DNA of 64,000 nucleotides from Pseudomonas kielensis (GTDB taxonomy: Bacteria; Pseudomonadota; Gammaproteobacteria; Pseudomonadales; Pseudomonadaceae), in NCBI RefSeq assembly GCF_014236655.1, contig NZ_JACMYG010000005.1, positions 223,323 through 287,322 on the forward strand, written 5' to 3'. Both the position numbers and the translations under genes were made by a program. This document shows, piece after piece, positions 1 to 10,125 of the stretch. How positions within the stretch are numbered: position 1 is the stretch's first letter; every line of letters starts with the position of its first letter. Below the pieces are notes generated by a model. That model was given only the letters and a program-made list of their open reading frames with translations, was not told the DNA's origin and made no database searches.

Positions 1-517
1 GCGGCTTGCCGTCGAGATCGATGCTGACAAAATCGAAGGCCAGCCCGTGCTCTTCGTCGATGGAGCGGTCGATAACCTGCAACCCCAGGTCGAGCAATTG
101 CGCGACCAGTCGACGCTTGGCGATCTCCACCTTGCGCCAGTGCTCGTGGTTTTGCGCAATGGACAGATCGGGGATGGTCCGGTTCAGGCGACAGGCAATG
201 CAGTGCGAGTGCGGATCGCCAGCAGGCAGCAGCCAGTTGCAGGCCGCTGGCGTATCGAGGTTGGCGCAGCGCCGAAACAGGCCACCTCCCAGGTCGGCGT
301 CCAAGTGCCAGGTGTCCGGCTGTGGGCCGGGCTGCAGCGACGACAAGCGGCTTTGTTCAGGCTGATAGCCCAGGGCTGCGGTGCAGGCCAGGCACTGGCT
401 GTTGCGAAAAAACAGCGACTGCCCACACCGGCACGGCCAGACCTTGCTGTTGCGTGAACTGTCGCCGATGAAGGGCGCGGCGATCCGCGCGCTGAGTTGC
501 TCGAAGAAGCGGTACAT
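1..517 (-). CDS. Zinc-ribbon / putative zinc-binding metallopeptidase, 3' end cut by window edge
   Basis: The reading frame starts at an ATG (517..515) preceded by GGGAGAG and stays open to the window edge, giving 172 N-terminal residues. It begins MYRFFEQLSAR and has a Cys-rich N-terminal segment with CRCGQ, CLAC and, further on, HCIACR, which look like paired zinc-ribbon knuckles. This resembles the Pseudomonas family annotated as putative zinc-binding metallopeptidase, where an N-terminal zinc ribbon precedes a metallopeptidase-like domain. The catalytic part would lie outside the window, so the assignment rests on the N-terminal half only. It is read in the same direction as ligA, 135 bp downstream of it. 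Confidence 0.6.
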   Translation of the reverse strand, partial: MYRFFEQLSARIAAPFIGDSSRNSKVWPCRCGQSLFFRNSQCLACTAALGYQPEQSRLSSLQPGPQPDTWHLDADLGGGLFRRCANLDTPAACNWLLPAGDPHSHCIACRLNRTIPDLSIAQNHEHWRKVEIAKRRLVAQLLDLGLQVIDRSIDEEHGLAFDFVSIDLDGKP

Positions 518-652
518 GGCGATCTCTCCCTGGGGGCTGGCCAAGTCTAGATCCTGGCACCGCGTTGATCGTTCCCTCTGACTCTGAGTGTCCGGTTGTC
601 GCCAAGGACGTCAGCGCGGGCAAGCGGAGCGCCGCCCGGCCAGCCCCCACCG

Positions 653-3049
<2,397 letters not shown>

Positions 3050-3075
3050 TCAATCTGTTGATTCGATAAAAGCTT

Positions 3076-3134
3076 CGTCGGCAAACCGGCTTCTACGGGA
3101 AACCAACAATCCGTAGGAGCTGGCTTGCCAGCGA
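3076..3134. repeat. Degenerate REP pair between ligA and zipA
   Basis: Two inverted REP-like units face each other: CGTCGGCAAACCGGCTTCTACG on the left, given here only by its ends, and GTAGGAGCTGGCTTGCCAGCG on the right. The right unit has the Pseudomonas REP shape in which a GTAGGAGC head is followed by a short palindrome. The copy lies just downstream of the zipA stop codon and could form a stem-loop in the zipA-ligA message. Confidence 0.6.
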
Positions 3135-3142
3135 ACAAGCGC

Positions 3143-3997
3143 TTAGCGCTTCTGGGTCAGGGCACGGCGCTCGAATTCGACGATGCGCTGGCGGTAGTGT
3201 TCGATGGTCTGTGCGGTCAGGACGCTGCGCTGATCGTCCTTGAGTTCGCCATTGAGTTCCTGGGACAACTTGCGAGCGGCGGCGACCATCACATCGAACG
3301 CCTGCTTCGGATGACGCGGACCCGGCAGGCCAAGGAAGAAGCTGACCGCAGGAGTGCTGAAGTGGTCGATGTCATCCAGGTCAAAAATACCCGGCTTGAC
3401 CGCGTTGGCCATGGAGAACAGGACTTCGCCATTGCCTGCCATGCTTTCGTGGCGGTGGAAAATATCCATCTCGCCAAAACGCAGGCCGCTTTCCAGAATG
3501 TTCTGCAACAGCGCCGGGCCCTTGAAGCCACCGGCATCACGGCAGATCACGCTGATCACCAGCACTTCTTCGGCTTGCGGTTGGTCCTTGCTCGCCGCAG
3601 CGCTCGAGGCCTTGGTTTCGTCCGGGAAATCGTCGTCACGGCTGCTGAAGCTCGGGCCACCATCCAGGTCCAGGTTGAGGTTCAAGTCGCCCTGGGCCGG
3701 CTCGCTGTGACCGCGCTTGCCACGCTTGGAGCCCGACTCGCGGGGTTCACGGGCAGGCATGCTGACCGACGGCAGATCGTGCTCGTCCAGTTGCGGCTCT
3801 TTGTGGTTATCCAGCACGCGCGGCGGGCCCAGCAGTTCAGCACCGCTGTCCTCGTCCGGCAGATTGGACAGGCTGCGGTCCAGGCGAAACTTGAGTTTGC
3901 CCTTACCGCCGCGCATGCGCCGCCAGCCATCAAAAAGAATACCGGCAATGACTATGATGCCGATGACGATCAGCCACTCGCGCAGACCGATTTCCAT
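3143..3997 (-). CDS. zipA: Cell division protein ZipA
   Basis: Anchors FtsZ to the inner membrane during divisome assembly. The 284-residue protein has one N-terminal transmembrane helix (about residues 5-24, [17 protein letters not shown]), a charged, low-complexity linker rich in Asp, Glu, Pro and Ser, and a C-terminal FtsZ-binding domain from about residue 140 ([20 protein letters not shown]). This is the standard ZipA plan. It lies between smc and ligA on the same strand, with about 256 bp to smc and 132 bp to ligA, the conserved Pseudomonas arrangement. Confidence 0.95.
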   Translation of the reverse strand: MEIGLREWLIVIGIIVIAGILFDGWRRMRGGKGKLKFRLDRSLSNLPDEDSGAELLGPPRVLDNHKEPQLDEHDLPSVSMPAREPRESGSKRGKRGHSEPAQGDLNLNLDLDGGPSFSSRDDDFPDETKASSAAASKDQPQAEEVLVISVICRDAGGFKGPALLQNILESGLRFGEMDIFHRHESMAGNGEVLFSMANAVKPGIFDLDDIDHFSTPAVSFFLGLPGPRHPKQAFDVMVAAARKLSQELNGELKDDQRSVLTAQTIEHYRQRIVEFERRALTQKR

Positions 3998-4253
3998 GTA
4001 ATCCCGTGCCTCTATAAAAAATGCTGAAAAATAAGGGGTTTACAAGCTGCAAACCGCTTTAAAACGTGGCGCCAACTCTATGTTCTGACAGGCGTTTTGC
4101 CCACGTACACAATAAATTGACATTAAACTAGCACGACCAAAGGTAACTTTACACCGTCTGTCACAATGGCTTCAGCGAATATGTCGATTGGCCAGCAATC
4201 CCTACCGGCGAAAATCCTTACTTCCCATAAACATATGGCTTAAACACAGGACG

Positions 4254-7200
4254 TCAGGCGTCCACCATCGCCATCGCCTCCTCGACATCCACGGCCACCA
4301 GACGCGAACAACCGGGCTCGTGCATCGTTACTCCCATCAATTGGTCAGCCATTTCCATGGCGATCTTATTGTGGGTGATATAGATGAACTGCACCGTCTG
4401 TGACATCTCTTTGACCAGTCTTGCGTAGCGTCCAACGTTAGCGTCATCCAGCGGGGCGTCAACTTCGTCGAGCATACAGAACGGCGCAGGATTGAGTTTG
4501 AAGATGGCAAATACCAGGGCCAATGCGGTCAGGGCTTTTTCGCCACCGGAGAGCAAATGGATGGTGCTGTTCTTCTTCCCAGGTGGACGCGCCATGATTG
4601 TCACCCCTGTATCGAGTAGATCTTCGCCCGTCAGTTCCAAATAAGCGCTGCCGCCACCGAAAACTTTTGGAAACAAGGCCTGCAAACCACCGTTGATCTG
4701 ATCAAAGGTGTCCTTGAAGCGGTTGCGGGTTTCCTTGTCGATCTTGCGAATGACGTTTTCCAGGGTATCGAGGGCTTCCACCAGGTCGGCGTCCTGGGCG
4801 TCCAGATAACGTTTACGCTCGGACTGTTGCTGATATTCGTCGATGGCCGCCAGGTTGATCGCCCCCAGACGCTGAATCCGCGCGGCAATGCGCTCCAGTT
4901 CTTCTTCGGCGTCGTTCTCGTTCGCCTCGGCCACCAGGGTCGCGAGCACGCCGTGCAGGTCGTAGCCGTCTTCGAGCAGTTGCTCCTGCAGGGTTTTGCG
5001 ACGCACGGTCAGGGCCTGCCATTCCATGCGCTGCTGCTCGAGCTGGCTGCGGATCAACTGCGACTGCTGCTCAGCCTGGGTGCGCCGCTTCTCGGCCTCG
5101 CGCAGCTCACGGTCGGCCTCTTCCAACGCGACCTGGGCGGTGCGCAGTTCTTCATCGACGCTCATGCGCTTGTCGAGCAACTCTTCGAGCTTGAGCCGCA
5201 ATTCTTCCAGCGGCGCCTCACCCTCCTCCAGATTGAGGCTCAACTGTTCACGCTTTTCGGTCAGGCGCTCGGACTGCAGCTCCAAGCGCTCCAGGGCCTG
5301 ACGCGTGGAGTCGTGTTGCGCCTTGAGCGAGCCCAGGCGCACCGCCAACTGGTGCGCATGGTCCTTGTGCTGCCGGGCTTCCTGGCGCACCCGGTCGAGG
5401 CGCTCGCGCAGGCTGTCACGCTGGGCCAGCAGCAACTCGCGCTGCTCGGTGTCCAGGGCCATGCTGTCGAGGGCGCCTTGCAATTGCAGGCGCGACTCGC
5501 CGATCTGTTCGTACTCCAGCTCGCGCTGCTCGCCCAGCTCCACCAACTCTTCATCGAGCCGGGTACGACGCAAGGTCAACTGCTCGGCCTTGGCCTTGCC
5601 CGCGGACAATTGCGCCTTCAGCTCGCCCTGTTGGCGCGCTTCGTCCTGCAGCAGGCGGCGCAAGTGTTCACGACCGTTCTCCTGTTGTCGCTGCTGGGCC
5701 CGCAGGTTCTGCAGGGTGGTCTCAAGGTGTTCGACCGTGGCTTCACGCTCCTCGCGCTCCAGGCCCAGGGCCTGGATTTCCTGGCCACGGGCCAAGACTC
5801 CACTTTCGGCTTCGCTGGCGCGGCGCACGCGCAAAAAGTGCCGGCCAATCCAGTAGCCGTCCCGGCTGATCAGGCTTTCGCCGGCCGCTAACTGGCCACG
5901 CAAGGTCAAGCCCTGCTCAAGGGTTTCCACCGGCTTGACCTGGCCCAGCCACGGCGACAGATCGATCTGCGCCTCGACCTTGTCCAGCAGGCTGCCTGCG
6001 ACCCGCACACCGTCGGTACCCGGGCTGAGCAGGCGTAAATCGCCCTGGGCAAAGCCGGCCAGGTCGAAACCGGCGAAATCGTCCACCAGCACCGCTTGCA
6101 GGTCAGCCCCCAGCACGGTTTCCACCGCCAGCTCCCAGCCCGCCTGCACGCTCAAGCCCTCGGCCAGGCGCGGGCGCTCGGCCAGCTGCTGCTCACGCAA
6201 CCATTGCGCCGTGCCGGTGCCCGGGTCGAGTGCGGCTTGCTGCAAGGCCTCCAGCGACGCCAGACGCCCATTGAGTCGTTGCAGGTCGCCCTGGGCCTGC
6301 TGCTGATTGTGCAGGGCCTGCTGCAACTCCTGGCGCAACTGTTCAAGGCGTTCGACCTGGGCCTGTTCGCTGGCCTGCAAGTCCTCTAGGGTCGCTTCGC
6401 TGGCGGCGAGCTGCTCGCTGAGCTCCATGATTGCCGCGTCTTCCGGGTCAGCGGCCAGCAGATCGCGCTCCTCGGCCAGGCGGCGTTGCCGCTCGGCCAA
6501 GCGTTCGACGCTGGTTTCCAACTGTTGAATGCGCGACTGCTGCACCTCGGCCTGGCGCCGGGGCTCGGCCGAACTGAGGTTGAAGGCGTCCCACTGCTCC
6601 TGCCAGCCATGCATGGTGGTTTCGGACTCTTCCAGCGCGGCGGCCGCTTCCTCGGCGGCGGCGCTGGTGATTTCCTGCTCCGGGGTCAGCATGTCCAGCT
6701 CTTCGCCCAGGGTCAGCAACAGCGTGCGGTCGTGGCCCAGGTGGGATTCGGTTTCCAGGCGCGCACGCTCGGCTTCCTTGAGATCGTCCTGCAGCTGGCG
6801 CAAGCGTTGCTGGCCATGCTGGATGCTCTGCTCGACCCGAGCGATGTCGCCGCCGACCGAATAAAAGCGCCCCTGCACCAGATTGAAGCGCTCGGACAGG
6901 TCGTGGTGACCGTCACGCAAGCGTTCGATGCTCGCATCGGCATTGCGCTGCTCGGCCACCAGGGCCTCGAAACTGATTTCCTGAGTGCCGATGATCGCTT
7001 CACGCTGGCCGACCTGCTCGTTCAGGTCCTGCCAGCGCAGGGCCGACAGCTGGGCCTTGAGCTGACGCTCCTCGGCCTTGTATTCCTGATACTTCTTGGC
7101 GGCCTCGGCCTGGCGGTGCAAACGCTCGAGCTGACGCGTCAGTTCTTCGCGCAGGTCGGTCAGGCGCTCAAGGTTTTCGTGGGTGCGACGGATCCGGTTT

Positions 7201-7742
7201 TCCGTCTCGCGCCGGCGCTCCTTGTACTTGGAGATCCCTGCCGCTTCCTCGATGAAGTTGCGCAGGTCTTCGGGCTTGGACTCGATCAGCTTGGAGATCA
7301 TCCCCTGCTCGATGATCGAGTAACTGCGCGGGCCCAGGCCAGTGCCGAGGAAGATGTCGGTGATGTCACGGCGCCGGCACTTGGTGCCATTGAGGTAATA
7401 GGTGGTCTGGCTGTCGCGGGTGACTTTGCGGCGAATCGAAATCTCCGCATAGGCGGCGTATTCACCGAGCAAGGTGCCGTCGGAGTTGTCGAACACCAGT
7501 TCGATACTGGCCTGGCTCACCGGCTTGCGGCTGGTGGAGCCATTGAAGATGACGTCGGTCATCGACTCGCCGCGCAGGTTCTTCGCCGAACTCTCGCCCA
7601 TCACCCAACGTACGGCGTCGATGATGTTCGACTTGCCGCAGCCATTGGGCCCGACCACCGCCGCCATGTTACTGGGGAAGTTCACCGTGGTCGGGTCGAC
7701 GAAGGATTTGAACCCCGCCAGTTTGATGCACTTGAGCCGCAC
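4254..7742 (-). CDS. smc: Chromosome segregation ATPase SMC
   Basis: Condensin-type ATPase for chromosome compaction and segregation. I start it at GTG 7742 (VRLKCIKLAGFKSF), giving about 1162 residues, because SMC proteins begin at this LKSI/LKCI-type segment; an extra 13 residues are open upstream but fall in the preceding gntR gene. Walker A is GPNGCGKSN, followed by two long coiled-coil arms rich in Glu, Gln, Leu and Arg around a central hinge (about residues 500-660). The C-terminal head has the signature LSGGEKALTALAL and Walker B FCMLDEVDAPLDD. The GTG lies two bases after the TGA of the gntR regulator, suggesting translational coupling. Confidence 0.96.
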   Translation of the reverse strand: MRLKCIKLAGFKSFVDPTTVNFPSNMAAVVGPNGCGKSNIIDAVRWVMGESSAKNLRGESMTDVIFNGSTSRKPVSQASIELVFDNSDGTLLGEYAAYAEISIRRKVTRDSQTTYYLNGTKCRRRDITDIFLGTGLGPRSYSIIEQGMISKLIESKPEDLRNFIEEAAGISKYKERRRETENRIRRTHENLERLTDLREELTRQLERLHRQAEAAKKYQEYKAEERQLKAQLSALRWQDLNEQVGQREAIIGTQEISFEALVAEQRNADASIERLRDGHHDLSERFNLVQGRFYSVGGDIARVEQSIQHGQQRLRQLQDDLKEAERARLETESHLGHDRTLLLTLGEELDMLTPEQEITSAAAEEAAAALEESETTMHGWQEQWDAFNLSSAEPRRQAEVQQSRIQQLETSVERLAERQRRLAEERDLLAADPEDAAIMELSEQLAASEATLEDLQASEQAQVERLEQLRQELQQALHNQQQAQGDLQRLNGRLASLEALQQAALDPGTGTAQWLREQQLAERPRLAEGLSVQAGWELAVETVLGADLQAVLVDDFAGFDLAGFAQGDLRLLSPGTDGVRVAGSLLDKVEAQIDLSPWLGQVKPVETLEQGLTLRGQLAAGESLISRDGYWIGRHFLRVRRASEAESGVLARGQEIQALGLEREEREATVEHLETTLQNLRAQQRQQENGREHLRRLLQDEARQQGELKAQLSAGKAKAEQLTLRRTRLDEELVELGEQRELEYEQIGESRLQLQGALDSMALDTEQRELLLAQRDSLRERLDRVRQEARQHKDHAHQLAVRLGSLKAQHDSTRQALERLELQSERLTEKREQLSLNLEEGEAPLEELRLKLEELLDKRMSVDEELRTAQVALEEADRELREAEKRRTQAEQQSQLIRSQLEQQRMEWQALTVRRKTLQEQLLEDGYDLHGVLATLVAEANENDAEEELERIAARIQRLGAINLAAIDEYQQQSERKRYLDAQDADLVEALDTLENVIRKIDKETRNRFKDTFDQINGGLQALFPKVFGGGSAYLELTGEDLLDTGVTIMARPPGKKNSTIHLLSGGEKALTALALVFAIFKLNPAPFCMLDEVDAPLDDANVGRYARLVKEMSQTVQFIYITHNKIAMEMADQLMGVTMHEPGCSRLVAVDVEEAMAMVDA

Positions 7743-7744
7743 GC

Positions 7745-8404
7745 TCAGGCCGCCGGCAAGGCAGACAGCACCAGGTCGCAACTGCGCTGGGCGTAGGCCG
7801 AGAGCACGATGCGGATCTGTGGCAGGTCACGGGCCAGCACGGCGGCGAGCAGGCGATCGAACAGTTCGAGGAACTCGCTCATTTCCGCCTTGCGTTGTTC
7901 CAGGGCCAGGAAATACGCACGGCTCATGGCCGGCTGCAGGTTCTCGACGGTTTCCTGCAGGTAGGGGTTATCGGCGAACGGGTACGCGGCACGCATCACA
8001 TTGAAGCTGTCGTCGACAAAGGTGCGGATGTCCTGGCGTTCGTAGCTGGCGTTCAGCCGCTGCTGGATCTGCACGAAGGGCGCCATGTCGGCCTGGACTT
8101 GCCAGCCATTGGCCACGGCGTTGCCCAGCAGGATGTACAGCTCGCTCATCAGGGTGCACAGGCTCTGCACCTTGTGCGCGGTGAGCTCGGTGACATGGGC
8201 GCCGCGTCGCGGCAGGATCGCGACCAGGTGGCGTCGTTCGAGGATCAGCAAGGCTTCACGGACCGAACCGCGGCTGACATTGAGCGCCAGCGTGACCTTC
8301 TGTTCCTGGATGCGCTCTCCTGGCTTCATTTCGCCGCGAATGATGCGTTCGGCGAGGTGTTGAGCAATTTGCTCGGCGAGGCTGTCCGGCGCCTTGAACG
8401 TCAT
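7745..8404 (-). CDS. GntR-family (FCD) transcriptional regulator next to xdh genes
   Basis: A 219-residue regulator with an N-terminal winged helix-turn-helix (about residues 8-75, including VSRGSVREALLILER) and an all-helical C-terminal ligand domain of FCD type. The ATG at 8404 follows AAGGAAAACC. It is divergent from xdhA across a 266-bp promoter region and runs into smc with a two-base gap. The divergent position suggests that it controls the xanthine dehydrogenase operon, with its own promoter also feeding smc. The ligand is not evident from sequence; a purine catabolite is the natural guess. Confidence 0.88.
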   Translation of the reverse strand: MTFKAPDSLAEQIAQHLAERIIRGEMKPGERIQEQKVTLALNVSRGSVREALLILERRHLVAILPRRGAHVTELTAHKVQSLCTLMSELYILLGNAVANGWQVQADMAPFVQIQQRLNASYERQDIRTFVDDSFNVMRAAYPFADNPYLQETVENLQPAMSRAYFLALEQRKAEMSEFLELFDRLLAAVLARDLPQIRIVLSAYAQRSCDLVLSALPAA

Positions 8405-8491
8405 GGTTTTCCTTCAAACTCTTCGATCTGTACAAGCGGCGCAGTGTAGCGCACTTGGTAGTGGATGATGCAGGGCCCGGCCAGTGGAAAT

Positions 8492-8507
8492 TGGCACGAT
8501 TCAAGCA
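8492..8507 (+). promoter_or_regulatory. Candidate sigma-54 promoter upstream of xdhA
   Basis: The sequence TGGCACGATTCAAGCA has the -24 GG (8493-8494) and -12 GC (8505-8506) exactly 12 bases apart, as RpoN promoters require. The TGGCACG half is a perfect consensus, while the -12 half is AAGCA instead of TTGCA. A start near 8518 would give an xdhA leader of about 150 bases. Nitrogen control of purine catabolism would make sense, but no activator site was recognised. Confidence 0.5.
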
Positions 8508-8574
8508 AAAAGCGAGCTGGGCCCAGAGGGTCAATACTCAAAGCAGGGGTTGCTGATCGACAAAAGGTAATTTC

Positions 8575-8613
8575 CTGACCTTTAAGTCAGAAAACCATTG
8601 ACCGAAAAGTCAG
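8575..8613. promoter_or_regulatory. Tandem operator-like repeats in xdhA upstream region
   Basis: Two related 16-base sites, CTGACCTTTAAGTCAG (8575-8590) and TTGACCGAAAAGTCAG (8598-8613), start 23 bp apart, about two helical turns. Each is an inverted repeat of the type TGAC-N6-GTCA. They lie between the divergent gntR and xdhA genes and are candidate binding sites for that GntR regulator. Confidence 0.45.
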
Positions 8614-8640
8614 ACCTGATAAATTCGGGTCATAACGGTT

Positions 8641-8651
8641 AACAACAATAA
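8641..8651 (+). promoter_or_regulatory. CA-rich Crc/Hfq-type motif in xdhA 5' leader
   Basis: AACAACAATAA fits the AAnAAnAA pattern bound by Hfq with Crc for catabolite repression in Pseudomonas. It ends 19 bases before the GTG start of xdhA, where it could block ribosome access. Motif match only. Confidence 0.4.
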
Positions 8652-8670
8652 TGAGTCTGCGAGGCCTTCC

Positions 8671-10125
8671 GTGATCCAGTTTTTACTAAACCAGGAACTC
8701 CGTAGCGAGCACGCCCTGGACCCCAACCTGACCGTGCTCAACTACCTGCGCGAGCACCTGGGCAAGTCCGGCACCAAAGAAGGTTGCGCCAGTGGTGACT
8801 GTGGCGCGTGCACTGTGGTGGTCGGTGAACTGCAACGTGACGACGACGGCCGCGAACATATTCGCTATCGCAGCCTCAACTCGTGCCTGACGTTTGTCTC
8901 CTCGTTGCATGGCAAACAGCTGATCAGCGTCGAAGACCTCAAGCATCAGGGCCAACTGCACAGCGTGCAGCAAGCCATGGTCGAATGCCACGGCTCGCAG
9001 TGCGGCTTCTGTACGCCGGGGTTCGTCATGTCGCTGTTTGCCCTGCAGAAAAACAGCGACCAGCCCGACGCCCACAAGGCCCATGAAGCCCTCGCCGGCA
9101 ACCTCTGCCGCTGCACCGGCTACCGGCCGATTCTCGAAGCCGCCGAACAGTCCTGCTGCGCTAAACAACCCGACCAGTTCGATGCCCGTGAAGCCGAGAC
9201 CATCGCCCGCCTGAAGGCCATTGCCCCCACCGACATCGGTGAACTCAACAGCGGCGACAAACGCTGCCTGGTGCCGTTGACCGTGGCTGACCTGGCCGAC
9301 CTCTACGACGCCTACCCGCAAGCCCGGCTGTTGGCCGGCGGCACCGACCTGGCGCTGGAAGTCACTCAGTTCCACCGCACCCTGCCCGTGATGATCTACG
9401 TCGGCAACGTTGCCGAAATGAAGCGCATCGAGCATTTTGCCGATCGCCTGGAAATCGGTGCAGCCACCGCCCTCTCCGACTGCTACGAGGCCCTGAAGGC
9501 CGAGTACCCGGACTTCGGTGAACTGCTGCAACGCTTCGCCTCCTTGCAGATCCGCAACCAGGGCACCCTGGGCGGCAACATCGGCAATGCTTCGCCCATC
9601 GGCGACTCGCCACCGCTGCTGATCGCCCTGGGCGCACAGATCGTGCTGTGCAAAGGCAACACCCGCCGCACCCTGGCCCTGGAAGATTACTTCATCGATT
9701 ACCGAGTCACCGCGCGCCAGGAAAGCGAATTCATCGAGAAGATCATTGTGCCGCGCGCCAGCGCCGCGCAGCAGTTCCGCGCCTACAAGGTGTCCAAGCG
9801 CCTGGACGATGATATTTCCGCAGTCTGCGCCGCCTTCAATCTGCGTATCGACAATGGCGTGATCGCCGACGCCCGCGTCGCCTTCGGCGGCATGGCCGCC
9901 ACCCCGAAACGGGCCAAAAGCTGCGAAGCGGCGCTGCTCGGCGCGGCCTGGAACCATGCCACCGTCGAAGCCGCCTGCGCTGCCCTGGCAGAAGATTTCA
10001 CCCCGCTCTCGGACTTCCGCGCCAGCAAGGAATACCGCCTGCTCAGCGCGCAGAACCTGCTGCGCAAATACTTCATCGAACTGCAAACACCGCACATCGA
10101 GACCCGGGTGACCGCTTATGTCTAA
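8671..10125 (+). CDS. xdhA: Xanthine dehydrogenase small subunit (2Fe-2S and FAD)
   Basis: Carries electrons from the molybdenum centre of XdhB to NAD+ in oxidation of hypoxanthine and xanthine to urate. The 484-residue protein has the plant-type 2Fe-2S motif CASGDCGAC near residue 40, the second cluster signature CGFCTPGF and CRCTGYRPI, and the FAD-binding segment LLAGGTDLALEVT. It starts at GTG 8671 after a GAGG ribosome-binding site. Its last 8 bases overlap the xdhB start (ATGTCTAA), consistent with translational coupling. Confidence 0.96.
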   Translation: MIQFLLNQELRSEHALDPNLTVLNYLREHLGKSGTKEGCASGDCGACTVVVGELQRDDDGREHIRYRSLNSCLTFVSSLHGKQLISVEDLKHQGQLHSVQQAMVECHGSQCGFCTPGFVMSLFALQKNSDQPDAHKAHEALAGNLCRCTGYRPILEAAEQSCCAKQPDQFDAREAETIARLKAIAPTDIGELNSGDKRCLVPLTVADLADLYDAYPQARLLAGGTDLALEVTQFHRTLPVMIYVGNVAEMKRIEHFADRLEIGAATALSDCYEALKAEYPDFGELLQRFASLQIRNQGTLGGNIGNASPIGDSPPLLIALGAQIVLCKGNTRRTLALEDYFIDYRVTARQESEFIEKIIVPRASAAQQFRAYKVSKRLDDDISAVCAAFNLRIDNGVIADARVAFGGMAATPKRAKSCEAALLGAAWNHATVEAACAALAEDFTPLSDFRASKEYRLLSAQNLLRKYFIELQTPHIETRVTAYV

